Shown here: positions 26,222 to 34,846 of the stretch, piece after piece
Position numbering within the stretch: the first letter of the stretch is position 1
Layout of the letters: each line of letters begins with the position of its first letter
Position numbers and translations under genes: made by a program
Notes under the pieces: model-generated
What the model saw: only the letters and a program-made list of their open reading frames with translations
Database searches by the model: none
Told to the model about the DNA's origin: nothing
NCBI GenBank assembly: GCA_964390805.1
Contig: CAYMKL010000005.1
Coordinates: forward strand, 1 to 64,000
Direction: 5' to 3'
Length of the DNA stretch: 64,000 nucleotides
Source: CAYMKL01 sp964390805
Lineage (GTDB): Bacteria; Chloroflexota; Anaerolineae; VGOG01

Positions 26222-26755
26222 TCACCACCTCACCGGCACTTTCCTCATCCTCCACTGACGGTCCCGATACTGCACGTACTTGTTCTGCCTGCCGAATTCG
26301 TAGAGCTGCCGCGTGACCTCCACGTCCTGTTGGCAGTAGTCGAAAAGCTCTTGCATCTTCCCCTGGCGCCACCAGCGGATGGCTTGCAGGCCGTCGGCCG
26401 ATTTGCCGACTCCCAAAGTGGCGCTCGCCAGGGCATCCAGGCTCAGGCGGAAGCCCAGGGTGCGGTAGATGTCGTCCAGCATGTCCACCGTCGGGAGCTG
26501 GCGGAGGGGATAGTTGCTGTAGGCGCTCAGCACCTGGTAGTCGAAGCTCAGCACGTTGAAGCCGACGACGAGGTCCGCCGCTTGCAGCTCCTCGATGAGG
26601 TCGGCCACGGTGTCCTCGGCGTAGTGGTGATACTCGTCATCGGCGGTCGAATAGGTCACCGCCACCGAAAGGCCCAGGCGAGGGATGTTGTGCCGTCCTC
26701 CCACCTCCTGGAAGCTCCGCTGGGTCTCCAGGTCGAAAAAGACGATGTTTTTCAC
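26222..26755 (-). CDS. DEDD-type 3'-5' exonuclease-like protein
   Basis: RNase H-like nuclease. Seen: Exo I VFFDLETQ (Asp/Glu), Exo II VVGFNVLSFDYQVL (Asp), Exo III YCQQDVEVTRQLY (Asp), giving a complete DEDD set; length 177 is that of the stand-alone family. Likely acts on DNA or RNA ends. It sits at the end of an operon with a SWIM-domain protein (1 bp gap) and an SNF2 helicase, so these three probably work together on nucleic acid. The downstream TIR-nSTAND gene starts 26 bp later and may share the transcript. Confidence 0.82.
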   Translation of the reverse strand: MKNIVFFDLETQRSFQEVGGRHNIPRLGLSVAVTYSTADDEYHHYAEDTVADLIEELQAADLVVGFNVLSFDYQVLSAYSNYPLRQLPTVDMLDDIYRTLGFRLSLDALASATLGVGKSADGLQAIRWWRQGKMQELFDYCQQDVEVTRQLYEFGRQNKYVQYRDRQWRMRKVPVRW

Positions 26756-26756
26756 G

Positions 26757-27635
26757 CTACGACTCCTCCACTTCTTCGCCGAAGGCCAGGGTTTCGGCGC
26801 GTTGGGTCACCGTCTGGTAGGCCGCGCTCAGACTGGAGCGCAGGTTTGCCGGGGCAAAGGTGGGCTGGCCCAGCCGCTGGAGCAGGCTCAAAGACACCTG
26901 GGGCGCTTTCGGCTGCACCTGGAAGTCGTCCAGGGGTTGGCCAAGACGCCAAAAGACGCTGGGGTCTTCGGGTAAGGGGGCGGGCGCTGTCTCCTCCGCA
27001 GGCAAGACTGTGGGGTCGAGGCCGTCTTCTTCCTCTTCTTCGATCGCGCCGCGCCGGGCGCGCAACCCCTCCAGCACCTGTTCCTGGGTGCGGCCCCGCA
27101 GGCGGAAAAGCATGAAGGGGTCATCGTCGAAGGCTTCGCCCAGCAGGAAGTATACAGCGGCGATGTGTTTGCAGGGGTTGGCCCAGTCGGGGCAGGAGCA
27201 GTTGGTCGTCAGTTCCTTGGCTGAGGCCGGGAAGAGGCTGATGTTGGCGGCGGCAAATGCCTCTTCGATGTCAGTCGGCATCTCACCAGCCAGCAGTTGG
27301 GCCGTGAAGATAGCCTGCCCTACCAGCACGTCCAGCACACGTTCCCACTCCGCGTCCTTCAGAGGCTGCACCCGTATGTACACTTCGTAGGGGGTGCGGC
27401 GGCTCCCCTGGACCTTGGCGGTGATCTCGCCGTCCCGCACATGGATGTCCATCACCTGACCTCGCCGGGCGTAGGAGCGCCCGCGGCTCAGTCGCCCGGA
27501 GTCCATGATGCGTCGCAGGGCCGCAGTCCAGCGCTGGGCCCACCAGCTCTTGCCGATGGCCCCTCGCTGGCTGCGGGCCTTGATGCCGCCTTTCACTGAA
27601 ATGGGGCGAGTTGGTTTGTAGTGCCACCAAGACAT
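26757..27635 (-). CDS. SWIM zinc-finger protein
   Basis: Contains a SWIM motif CSCPDWANPCKH (CxC...CxH) around residue 160, preceded by an N-terminal region starting SWWHYKPTRPISVKGGIKARS that is typical of bacterial SWIM proteins paired with SNF2 helicases. A long acidic linker (EEEEEDG) and a Pro-rich C-terminal part follow. Start M at 27635 has GGAGG 5 nt upstream. It is 34 bp downstream of the helicase gene. SWIM fingers bind DNA or protein; this one is likely a helicase cofactor. Confidence 0.82.
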   Translation of the reverse strand: MSWWHYKPTRPISVKGGIKARSQRGAIGKSWWAQRWTAALRRIMDSGRLSRGRSYARRGQVMDIHVRDGEITAKVQGSRRTPYEVYIRVQPLKDAEWERVLDVLVGQAIFTAQLLAGEMPTDIEEAFAAANISLFPASAKELTTNCSCPDWANPCKHIAAVYFLLGEAFDDDPFMLFRLRGRTQEQVLEGLRARRGAIEEEEEDGLDPTVLPAEETAPAPLPEDPSVFWRLGQPLDDFQVQPKAPQVSLSLLQRLGQPTFAPANLRSSLSAAYQTVTQRAETLAFGEEVEES

Positions 27636-27669
27636 AGCAACCTCCGTTGAGTTCCTCAGTCCCCCCAAA

Positions 27670-30600
27670 TCATCCGACTGCTTCTGGCCGTAGCATCAGC
27701 ATCTCCCGCAGTTCATCGGTGGAGAGCTCCGTCAGCCAACTCTCGTCGGCGGTGACGATGCTCTCGGCCAGGGCCTTCTTGCTCTCGATGAGGGCGTCAA
27801 TGTTCTCCTCCATCGTGCCAATGCACAGGAACTTGTGCACCAGCACGTCCCGCGTCTGGCCGATGCGGTAGGCGCGGTCCGTGGCCTGGTCCTCCACGGC
27901 CGGGTTCCACCAGCGGTCGAAGTGGAAGACGTGATTGGCGGCAGTGAGGTTCAGGCCCAGGCCGCCGGCCTTCAGTGACAGGACGAAGAACGGCGGTGCG
28001 TGCCCGTCGCTCTGGAAGCGCTCGATCATGCGCTCCCGCTTCTTGCGGGGTGTCCCGCCGTGCAGGTAGAGCACCTCCCGGCCAAAGGTCTCCTGCAGGT
28101 AGCTCTTCAGCAGCTTCCCCATGGTGGCGAATTGAGTGAAGATCAGCGCGCGGTCGCCCACGGCCAGCGCTTCCGTCAGCATCTCCGTCAGGCGGGCCAG
28201 CTTGCCGCTGCGGTCGGGTAGCTCCGAACCGTCGCCCAGGAACTGGGCCGGATGGTTGCAGATCTGCTTCAGCTTGAGAAGGGTGCTCAGCACAATGCCC
28301 TTGCGCTGGATGCCCTCGCTCTCTTCGATCTGGGTGAGAGAATCCTGCACTGTGGCCTCGTACAGGGTGGCCTGCTCCGGCGTCAGGTTGCAGTAGACCT
28401 TCATCTCCAGCTTTTCGGGCAGATCTTGAATAATGGTGGGGTCCGACTTGAGCCGCCGCAGGATGAAGGGACTCACCAACTGTCGCAGCCGTTGCGTCGC
28501 CAGTGGGTCGCGGTAACGCTCAATGGGCAGGGCGAACTCGCTCCGGAAGCGCTTCTCCGGCCCCAGGTAGCCCGGATTCAGGAAGTGCATGATGGACCAC
28601 AGCTCGGAGAGGCGGTTCTCCACCGGGGTGCCGGTGAGGGCCAGGCGGAAGTCGGCCGGAAGGCGACGCACGGCCTGGGTCTGCTTGGCCGCCGGGTTCT
28701 TGATGTTCTGCGCCTCATCCAGGATGACCTCGCTCCAGCGCACCTGGGACAGCACATCGGCGTCGCGGCGCACTAGGCCGTAGCTGGTGATGATCACGTC
28801 GTGCTCTTCGGCCTGGGCCAGGAAGTCCTGACCGGTTGCCCGTCCGGCCCCGTGATGAAGCAGGGGGCGCAGGTCGGGGGCGAAGCGCTCGATCTCCCGT
28901 TGCCAGTTGCCGGCTACCGAAGTGGGACAAACGACCAGGGCCGGCGGCACCTGCCCGTTGTGCTTGCGGTCGTGCAGGAAGAGAGAAATGGCCTGAATCG
29001 TTTTTCCCAGGCCCATATCGTCGGCCAGGCACGCGCCCAGCCCCCAGCGGCGCATGAAGGTCAGCCAGGAGAAACCCCGCTGCTGGTAGGGGCGCAGTTC
29101 TCCGGCCAGACTGAGCGGCTGAGGTAGGTCCTCTAGTCGTTCGCCCTCTTTCAACTGCTCCACCAGCTCGCTCATCCAGCCAGTGACCTCTACCTCCTCC
29201 ACCGGCAGGCCCTCCACCTCGCCCTCACCGCTCAGCTCCCACTGCAGCGCGTCCAGCACGCTCATCTGAGTTTCCGCCTGGCGCTTTTTCCAGAATCGAA
29301 TGGCAGCCTCTATCTCCTCAGGGTTGAGGGCCACCCACTGACCCCGCACCTGCACCAGCGGCATCTTGAGCCGTGCCAGGGCCTCAAACTCCTCCCGCGT
29401 CAGCGTTTGGTCCCCCAGGACGATTTCCCACTGGTAGTTGACCAGGTTGCTCAGGCTGAGGAGGCCGCTGGACACGCTCGGCGGGCTGGACGGGCTGTTC
29501 ACTTGCAGGCGGGCGCCCAGACGACTGCCCCGTTTGTTCCACCAGGGCGGCACCAACACGCCGAAGCCGCTCTGCTCCAATAGGGGGGCCGCCTCGCGCA
29601 GGAAGGAATATGCTTCCTCGGTGTTCAGGTGAGCCGCCGTGGGACGGCGCTCGTGGAGGCTGCGCTCCAGAGGGCGGAAGATGTTTGAGGCATACCCCAG
29701 GGCTGTCAGCAACCGCTCCTGCGGCTCTTCGAAGCGGCGATTCAGGTAGGTGAGGGCCTTGCCCCGCGCCTTCCACACCGTCTCGGCGGGCAACAGCAGG
29801 CTGGGGTCGTCGCTGGCCTGAAGGAGGAAGTCGAGCGGCCACGTCTCTTCCGCCGTCTCGGGCACCTCCAGGCGTAGACAGACCCGGAAGGCGGCGTCGC
29901 CGGCCACGCGCAACTGGCGCACCCACGTCTTGTGCGCCCTGGCCAGGGTGCTGAGGGCGAAGTACGGCCCTTCGACGACAGGGTCAGCGGCGAAGAGGGC
30001 ATTGAGCCAGACCACGGCCACGTCGTCGCCTCGGATGGGGTGCCAGGCCACGCCCCACCACTCGCGCACGGCGGCGTCCACGACGGTGGTCAGGAAGTCC
30101 TCCAGCAGCCGGTGGGCTGGGGCAGCCTCTGGTTCGCCTTTCAGCTCCGTCGGAAAGCAAGCCCTGGCCGCCGGCGGCATGGATCCCAGCAGTTGGGCCA
30201 GCCGGCTGGCGTCTTGTGGCCGGTCAAAGACGGGACGCCAGCGGGCCTGGAAACTCTGGGGCCCTACCTGTTCGATGGCCGGGATGTAGCGCTGGGCGGC
30301 CAGCAACTCCAGGGCAAAGCGGGCTACGGTGCTCCAAAAGGCCAGGTCATCTCCCAGAACCAGGTGCGGGGGCAGCTCCTCTGGCGCAGGCAACGCGGTG
30401 AGCAGGTGCAGGGCCTCGGTAGCGTCCAGGCTCAGACCCTTCAGCCTGAAGCGCCCCAGGCCCGTTGGCGTGGCCTCGGCCAGCTCATCCCAGTCGTGGA
30501 CCAGGCGGGGGGAGGGGAGCGGCAGATCCTCGGCGGCCGGCAGTAGGGCGATGAAGCGGGTCGTGGCCGGCTCGTCGGGAAAAGGCGCCAGGGGGGCCAG

Positions 30601-30765
30601 AGCTTGCTGCACCGTCTCCAGGGGAGCGGAGAAGGGGTGAGGAAGGATTCGGGGCTTGCGTCCCCGCCGCCGTCGTCTGCCTTCAGAGGTCTCGGCCCAC
30701 AGCAGGAAGCGGCCGGACTTCCCAGGTTGTGTGGGTAGCAACCAGCTACCGTGCAGTATCAGCAT
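27670..30765 (-). CDS. SNF2/RapA-family helicase with bacterial SNF2-associated domain
   Basis: Large DNA translocase of about 1030 residues. The N-terminal half is the bacterial SNF2-associated region; the C-terminal half is the motor: motif I DDMGLGKTIQAISLF, Ia VVCPTSVAGNWQ, II DEAQNIKN, III LTGTPVENRLSELWS, V/VI SLKAGGLGLNLTAANHVFHFDRWWNPAVEDQATDRAYRIGQ. Start at the ATG encoding MLILHGSWLLP, after GTGGAGATGTACACTG, which agrees with the promoter at 30800-30828. It heads an operon with the SWIM protein and the DEDD exonuclease. Roles in repair or defence are both known for such pairs; the substrate here is unknown. Confidence 0.9.
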   Translation of the reverse strand: MLILHGSWLLPTQPGKSGRFLLWAETSEGRRRRRGRKPRILPHPFSAPLETVQQALAPLAPFPDEPATTRFIALLPAAEDLPLPSPRLVHDWDELAEATPTGLGRFRLKGLSLDATEALHLLTALPAPEELPPHLVLGDDLAFWSTVARFALELLAAQRYIPAIEQVGPQSFQARWRPVFDRPQDASRLAQLLGSMPPAARACFPTELKGEPEAAPAHRLLEDFLTTVVDAAVREWWGVAWHPIRGDDVAVVWLNALFAADPVVEGPYFALSTLARAHKTWVRQLRVAGDAAFRVCLRLEVPETAEETWPLDFLLQASDDPSLLLPAETVWKARGKALTYLNRRFEEPQERLLTALGYASNIFRPLERSLHERRPTAAHLNTEEAYSFLREAAPLLEQSGFGVLVPPWWNKRGSRLGARLQVNSPSSPPSVSSGLLSLSNLVNYQWEIVLGDQTLTREEFEALARLKMPLVQVRGQWVALNPEEIEAAIRFWKKRQAETQMSVLDALQWELSGEGEVEGLPVEEVEVTGWMSELVEQLKEGERLEDLPQPLSLAGELRPYQQRGFSWLTFMRRWGLGACLADDMGLGKTIQAISLFLHDRKHNGQVPPALVVCPTSVAGNWQREIERFAPDLRPLLHHGAGRATGQDFLAQAEEHDVIITSYGLVRRDADVLSQVRWSEVILDEAQNIKNPAAKQTQAVRRLPADFRLALTGTPVENRLSELWSIMHFLNPGYLGPEKRFRSEFALPIERYRDPLATQRLRQLVSPFILRRLKSDPTIIQDLPEKLEMKVYCNLTPEQATLYEATVQDSLTQIEESEGIQRKGIVLSTLLKLKQICNHPAQFLGDGSELPDRSGKLARLTEMLTEALAVGDRALIFTQFATMGKLLKSYLQETFGREVLYLHGGTPRKKRERMIERFQSDGHAPPFFVLSLKAGGLGLNLTAANHVFHFDRWWNPAVEDQATDRAYRIGQTRDVLVHKFLCIGTMEENIDALIESKKALAESIVTADESWLTELSTDELREMLMLRPEAVG

Positions 30766-30799
30766 CAGTGTACATCTCCACAAAGTACGATTGAACATA

Positions 30800-30828
30800 A
30801 TTATACCCCAGGCCCAGCAAAAGTGCAA
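30800..30828 (-). promoter_or_regulatory. sigma70-type promoter for the SNF2 operon
   Basis: On the minus strand: TTGCAC (30828-30823), 17-bp spacer, TATAAT (30805-30800). It is divergent from the aspS promoter, leaving only about 40 bp between the two -35 boxes. Confidence 0.7.
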
Positions 30829-30838
30829 GAGAAGGGGA

Positions 30839-30866
30839 GATTAGAGATTGGATATTGGATATTGGG
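30839..30866. repeat. GATTGGATATTGG repeat between divergent promoters
   Basis: TTAGAGATTGGATATTGGATATTGGG, a member of the GATTGG/ATATTGG family that recurs at about 37540, 40350, 55670, 56300, 57280 and 59660. Confidence 0.6.
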
Positions 30867-30867
30867 T

Positions 30868-30896
30868 TTGTCTTTTTCTCTCTGTGGTAGTATAAT
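30868..30896 (+). promoter_or_regulatory. sigma70-type promoter for aspS
   Basis: TTGTCT (30868-30873), 17-bp spacer, TATAAT (30891-30896), 38 bp before the aspS start codon; this rules out the longer in-frame start at 30751. Confidence 0.72.
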
Positions 30897-30933
30897 ACCG
30901 TCCAGACCACATCGGATTGAGAAGGGATACGCT

Positions 30934-32715
30934 ATGCTAAAGACTCATACTTGCGGCGAATTGAGGGCCGAGCACGTGGGCCAGGAAGTGACCCTGGCCG
31001 GCTGGGTGAATCGCCGCCGCGATCACGGCGGGTTGATATTTGTTGATCTGCGGGACCGAGAGGGGATAACTCAGGTGGTCGCCAACCCTGAGGTCTCAGC
31101 AGAGGTTCATGCCACGGCCTCCCAGACCCGGGGCGAGTACGTGCTCTTCGTTCAGGGCCGGGTGTGCCCCCGCCCCGAAGGGTTGGCTAACCCAGACATG
31201 GCCACGGGTGAGATCGAGGTAGTGGCTAACTCGCTGGAGATACTCAATCCGGCTGAGACACCGCCCTTTTACATAAACAGAGACGACGAGGTGGACGAGG
31301 CCCTGCGCCTGCGATACCGCTATCTGGATTTGCGCCGGAGACGCATGCAGAGGAACCTCATCCTGCGCCACAAGGTGGTCAAGTTCATCCGCGACTATCT
31401 GGATGAGCAGGGCTTTGTCGAGATTGAGACTCCTATCCTCATCAAGAGTACCCCTGAGGGGGCGCGCGACTACGTGGTGCCCAGCCGCGTCCATCCGGGC
31501 AAGTTCTACGCCCTGCCCCAATCGCCTCAGCAGATCAAACAGCTCCTCATGGTGGCAGGCTTCGAGAAATACTTTCAAATGGCCCGCTGTTTCCGCGACG
31601 AAGACCTGCGGGCTGATCGGCAGACCGAGTTCACCCAACTGGACATCGAGATGTCCTTTGTGGACAGTGAGGACGTCTTGCAGCTCACGGAGGGCATGTT
31701 CACCGCTCTGGTAGACGCGCTGTCTGCCGAGACGGGAATGAGCATCGTGTGCAAGCCCTTCCCCCGGCTTTCGTATCAAGAGGCCATGGAGCGCTACGGC
31801 AGCGACAAGCCCGACCTGCGCTTCGGCCTGCCTCTGATCGCCCTCTCCGATGTGGTGGCCGAGAGCGGCTTTCGCGTTTTCCGCCAGGGAGTGGCCGAAG
31901 GGAAGCAGGTGAAAGCCCTCCGCGTCCCCGGTTGCGCCGACTACAGCCGCCGCCAGTTGGACGAGCTGGGCGAGTTCGTCCGGAAGCGCGGTGCCAAGGG
32001 GCTGGTCTGGCTGATAGTTGAAGCAGGTCTGTCGGTGCGCTCGCCTGTTGCCAAGTTCCTGTCTCAAGCGGAGGTCGAGGGCATCCTCGCTCGGACAGAG
32101 GCGGAGGCGGGTGATTTGATCCTCATCGTGGCCGACGAGCCCAAAGTGGTGGCCGAGGCCCTGGGAGGCCTACGGCTGGAGATGGGCCAGCGGCTGGGCC
32201 TGCGGGATGATGGCCTGCTGGCCTTTGCCTGGGTGCTGGACTTCCCACTATTGGAGTGGAACGAGGAGGAGGCGCGCTGGAGCGCCATGCATCATCCCTT
32301 CACCTCAGCCCTGGATGAAGACCTGCCTTTACTGGAGACCGAGCCGGGCAGGGTGCGGGCCAAAGCCTATGACGTGGTCTGCAACGGCTGGGAGATCGGC
32401 GGCGGTAGCATCCGAATCCACCGCCGTGATATGCAGGAAAGGATGTTCCGCGCCTTGGGGCTTTCCACTGAAAATGTGCAGACCGAGTTCGGCCATCTCC
32501 TGGAGGCCTTCGAGTATGGGGCTCCGCCTCATGGCGGCATTGCTCCGGGCATAGATCGCCTGGTGATGCTCCTGGCTGGTGAGCACAACATCCGCGAGGT
32601 GATGGCCTTCCCTAAAACACAGCGAGCTGAGGATCTTACCTTTGGTGCTCCATCCTCCATATCAGAGCGACAGTGGGTGGAGCTGCACTTGCGATTGGCG
32701 GACGATAAACCTTAA
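30934..32715 (+). CDS. aspS: Aspartyl-tRNA synthetase
   Basis: Class II synthetase charging tRNA with aspartate (possibly also tRNA-Asn; the genes that would settle this are not in the window). Seen: N-terminal OB fold (EVTLAGWVNRRRDHGGLIFVDLRD), motif 2 FRDEDLRADRQTEFTQLDIEMSF, bacterial GAD insertion in the middle, motif 3 GIAPGIDRLVMLLAG. Length about 593, normal for bacteria. ATG start after AAGGGATACGCT. Single gene with its own promoter, divergent from the SNF2 operon. Confidence 0.95.
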   Translation: MLKTHTCGELRAEHVGQEVTLAGWVNRRRDHGGLIFVDLRDREGITQVVANPEVSAEVHATASQTRGEYVLFVQGRVCPRPEGLANPDMATGEIEVVANSLEILNPAETPPFYINRDDEVDEALRLRYRYLDLRRRRMQRNLILRHKVVKFIRDYLDEQGFVEIETPILIKSTPEGARDYVVPSRVHPGKFYALPQSPQQIKQLLMVAGFEKYFQMARCFRDEDLRADRQTEFTQLDIEMSFVDSEDVLQLTEGMFTALVDALSAETGMSIVCKPFPRLSYQEAMERYGSDKPDLRFGLPLIALSDVVAESGFRVFRQGVAEGKQVKALRVPGCADYSRRQLDELGEFVRKRGAKGLVWLIVEAGLSVRSPVAKFLSQAEVEGILARTEAEAGDLILIVADEPKVVAEALGGLRLEMGQRLGLRDDGLLAFAWVLDFPLLEWNEEEARWSAMHHPFTSALDEDLPLLETEPGRVRAKAYDVVCNGWEIGGGSIRIHRRDMQERMFRALGLSTENVQTEFGHLLEAFEYGAPPHGGIAPGIDRLVMLLAGEHNIREVMAFPKTQRAEDLTFGAPSSISERQWVELHLRLADDKP

Positions 32716-32762
32716 AATTTTAAGAAATGGCTCTTGGTCGCCTAAGAACGGCTGGTTTGAAC

Positions 32763-32791
32763 TTGCCTTTTTTGGGGTTTTGTGGTAAGAT
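32763..32791 (+). promoter_or_regulatory. Possible promoter for the MBL-fold gene leader
   Basis: TTGCCT (32763-32768), 17-bp spacer, TAAGAT (32786-32791). It implies an untranslated leader of about 250 nt before the metallo-hydrolase start codon. Confidence 0.5.
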
Positions 32792-32799
32792 ACTGTCTG

Positions 32800-33040
32800 T
32801 TGGTATATACCCTGCTGTGTTCGTGATGCGTAGCGAGAGTTTTGAGCCAACACTTAAAATAACGGGAATTGGAGCTCTGGAGGGGATGCGTTAGCCAGAA
32901 TAGGTGAGGCAGAACTGACAGGTAGATTCCCACCTGCGAAAGCAGGTTCAAAACACTGGTACCACACGGCATAGCGGGGATACTTGAAAAGCAGCCACCA
33001 GGGTCTACCTGGTGGTGCTTTTTGTATGAGCAGTAGGAGG
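32800..33040 (+). promoter_or_regulatory. Structured leader with terminator, possibly T-box-like
   Basis: The 333-bp spacer before the MBL gene ends in a clear intrinsic terminator (about 32992-33024: CCACCAGGGTCTACCTGGTGG, then GTGCTTTTT). About 30 bp upstream is ACTGGTACCACACGG, containing the UGGUACC sequence of T-box antiterminators. It lacks the normal GGGTGGTACCGCG context, and no clear stem I was identified, so T-box identity is uncertain; some form of transcription attenuation is likely. Confidence 0.45.
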
Positions 33041-33048
33041 CATACATC

Positions 33049-33882
33049 ATGCTGAAAGAGCGAGTTGCCGATGACATCTACGTCTTCACCAGCGAACTCT
33101 ATGTTAAAGTAATGGCTGGGGCCATATTCACCTCGCAGGGGGTAGTCGTTATTGATACCTTGCTCTTTCCTCAGGAAACAATCGAGTTCATGGACCTGGT
33201 GCGGCGAAAGAGCAAGAGCAAGGTGCTCTATGTGATCAACACCCATTCCCACTCCGATCACGTTTACGGCAATTATCTATTTGAGGGGAGCGAGGTGATT
33301 GCCCACGAGCTCTGCCGCCAAGCACTGCAGAAGCACGGTGAGGAAAGCTTGAATGAAGCCAAGGAGCAAATCCCCGAGCTGGCCGAGGTGGAACTGCGTC
33401 TACCCTCCATCACCTTCACCAAGGGGTTGACCCTTCGACTGGGCAATAAGACTCTGCGGTTGATGCACACGCCGGGCAACACGCCCGATTCGATGGTGGT
33501 CTACGTGAGAGAGGACAAGGTGCTTTTCGCTGGCGATACGGTTATGCCTGTGCCCTACATCGTGGATGGCGATCGGCTGGAATTGATGGAATCTTTGCGA
33601 GCCATCGGAAAGTTGAGTGTGGATAACATTGTGCAGGGACACGGCGGCGTGATCCTGCGAGGCGAGGCCAAGACGACCCTGAAGAGCAGCATTGCCTACT
33701 TGGATACCATCTATGAGTGTGTGCAGCAGGAGGTGGAGTCCGGAGCATCGAAGGATGATCTCAGGCGGATAGGTATCGAGAGCTGTGGAAAGTCTCGCAT
33801 TCCCCTCGACGGCCTGGTGCAGGATTTGCACCAGGCCAACTTAGAGGTGCTCTATGATCAGTTAACTTCCGGTGAGAAGTGA
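33049..33882 (+). CDS. Metallo-beta-lactamase-fold hydrolase
   Basis: Cytosolic MBL-fold enzyme of about 277 residues. All metal ligands are visible: THSHSDH (HxHxDH), MHTPGNTPDSMVV (His), LFAGDTVM (Asp) and IVQGHGG (His). The fold suits many hydrolytic substrates; none can be assigned. ATG start after GTAGGAGGCATACATC. It is preceded by a long leader with a terminator, so expression is probably attenuated. The RNase HI-like gene follows at once and may be co-transcribed. Confidence 0.85.
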   Translation: MLKERVADDIYVFTSELYVKVMAGAIFTSQGVVVIDTLLFPQETIEFMDLVRRKSKSKVLYVINTHSHSDHVYGNYLFEGSEVIAHELCRQALQKHGEESLNEAKEQIPELAEVELRLPSITFTKGLTLRLGNKTLRLMHTPGNTPDSMVVYVREDKVLFAGDTVMPVPYIVDGDRLELMESLRAIGKLSVDNIVQGHGGVILRGEAKTTLKSSIAYLDTIYECVQQEVESGASKDDLRRIGIESCGKSRIPLDGLVQDLHQANLEVLYDQLTSGEK

Positions 33883-33892
33883 TAGGACAGCG

Positions 33893-34462
33893 ATGAAGGC
33901 CGTGGACGAGATTCTGGCAGCCGTTGTTGCCTTGAGCGAGGCGGAGAAGAGAGAGCTTTTTGAAGAGCTTTCCATCATGGAGGGATTCAAGAGGCCAGGC
34001 GGGGCGTCTGAAGCTCGCCAACCTACCTTAACCTTCGATGCGAGTCAGTTAGAGGGCCAGCCCGATTACGTCTTGGTCTTCGATGGGGGGAGCCTGGGCA
34101 ATCCAGGCCCTGGCTATGGCAGTTATGCCTTGATCAGGACTGGCGATGGCAAGAAACGGGTGGTGCGGCTCGAATTCAGTGGGGAGATGACCAGCAACGA
34201 GGCGGAGTACGACACGCTGATCGCTGGCCTGAGTGACCTGATTCAGACGCTAACGGAGGCGAACCGGAGCCCCTCGGAATTCTCCATCGAAGTAAGGGGC
34301 GATAGCAGCTTGGCTATCAATCAAGTGAGCGGAATCTGGAAGGCTAGAGATGAGCGCATGAGGGCCCGACGCAACCAGGTTCGGGAGTTGTTGGGCCGCT
34401 TTGCCGCTTCGCGGTTAGTGCTTCAGCCCCGCCAGGAGAGCGTGAGAATATTGGGGCATTAA
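33893..34462 (+). CDS. Ribonuclease HI-like protein with truncated C-terminus
   Basis: RNase H fold: VFDGGSLGNPGPGYGSYAL (first Asp), MTSNEAEYDTLIAGL (Glu), VRGDSSLAINQVSG (Asp), preceded by a helical extension of about 55 residues. The protein stops at RQESVRILGH, just where the family continues N.RAD.LA with the fourth catalytic Asp, so activity may be impaired. Either the gene has decayed or a frameshift lies near 34445. An alternative GTG start at 33872 overlaps the previous gene. It ends directly before the T-box promoter. Confidence 0.75.
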   Translation: MKAVDEILAAVVALSEAEKRELFEELSIMEGFKRPGGASEARQPTLTFDASQLEGQPDYVLVFDGGSLGNPGPGYGSYALIRTGDGKKRVVRLEFSGEMTSNEAEYDTLIAGLSDLIQTLTEANRSPSEFSIEVRGDSSLAINQVSGIWKARDERMRARRNQVRELLGRFAASRLVLQPRQESVRILGH

Positions 34463-34463
34463 T

Positions 34464-34492
34464 TTGACAAATCATCGTTTCTGTGTTATAGT
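34464..34492 (+). promoter_or_regulatory. Consensus promoter of the ileS operon
   Basis: TTGACA (34464-34469), 17-bp spacer, TATAGT (34487-34492), immediately upstream of the T-box leader. Confidence 0.78.
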
Positions 34493-34498
34493 CTCTCG

Positions 34499-34828
34499 AA
34501 AGCGATGATGGAGACGAGTAGGTGAGGGGTATCGTTCAGAGAGTCCGGGATAGGTGGGAGCCGGATGCGGGAACCTCGCCGAAAATCCCTCCGGAGCTGT
34601 CAGCCGAAAGTGGTCGAATGGTCAGATCGTCGGGTGGGCAGCAAACCAATTGACCAGGGACCATCAGACCAATTGACCAACAGACTAATGAGTAGACCTG
34701 GCCGGGCTCGTCCTCCGTTACATGGACGGGGGTATGAATTCGTACCTCACAGAGTGGGTGGCAACGCCAATTAGGGTGGTACCGCGGGAGTTTGGGCTCT
34801 CGTCCCTTAGGGATGAGGGCTTTTTGTT
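34499..34828 (+). ncRNA. T-box leader, probably isoleucine-specific
   Basis: Classical features in order: AGCGATGATGGAGACGAGTA at the base of stem I, CAGAGAGTCCGGG, GGTGGGAGCCGG, CCTCCGGAGCTG, the T-box sequence AGGGTGGTACCGCGGGA (34773-34789) and a terminator (TCTCGTCCC/GGATGAGGG plus TTTTT, 34797-34825). ATC at 34585-34587 sits where the specifier codon is expected, agreeing with ileS downstream, though I did not fold the RNA. Between stem I and the T-box lies repeat-like DNA with CCAATTGACCA units (about 34650-34682), so the linker is enlarged. Confidence 0.88.
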
Positions 34829-34846
34829 TATAGTTATGGGGAGTCT

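Noticed and set aside
28715..29032. Arg/Pro-rich minus-strand frame within the SNF2 gene
   Set aside because: Out-of-frame shadow of the helicase motor region.
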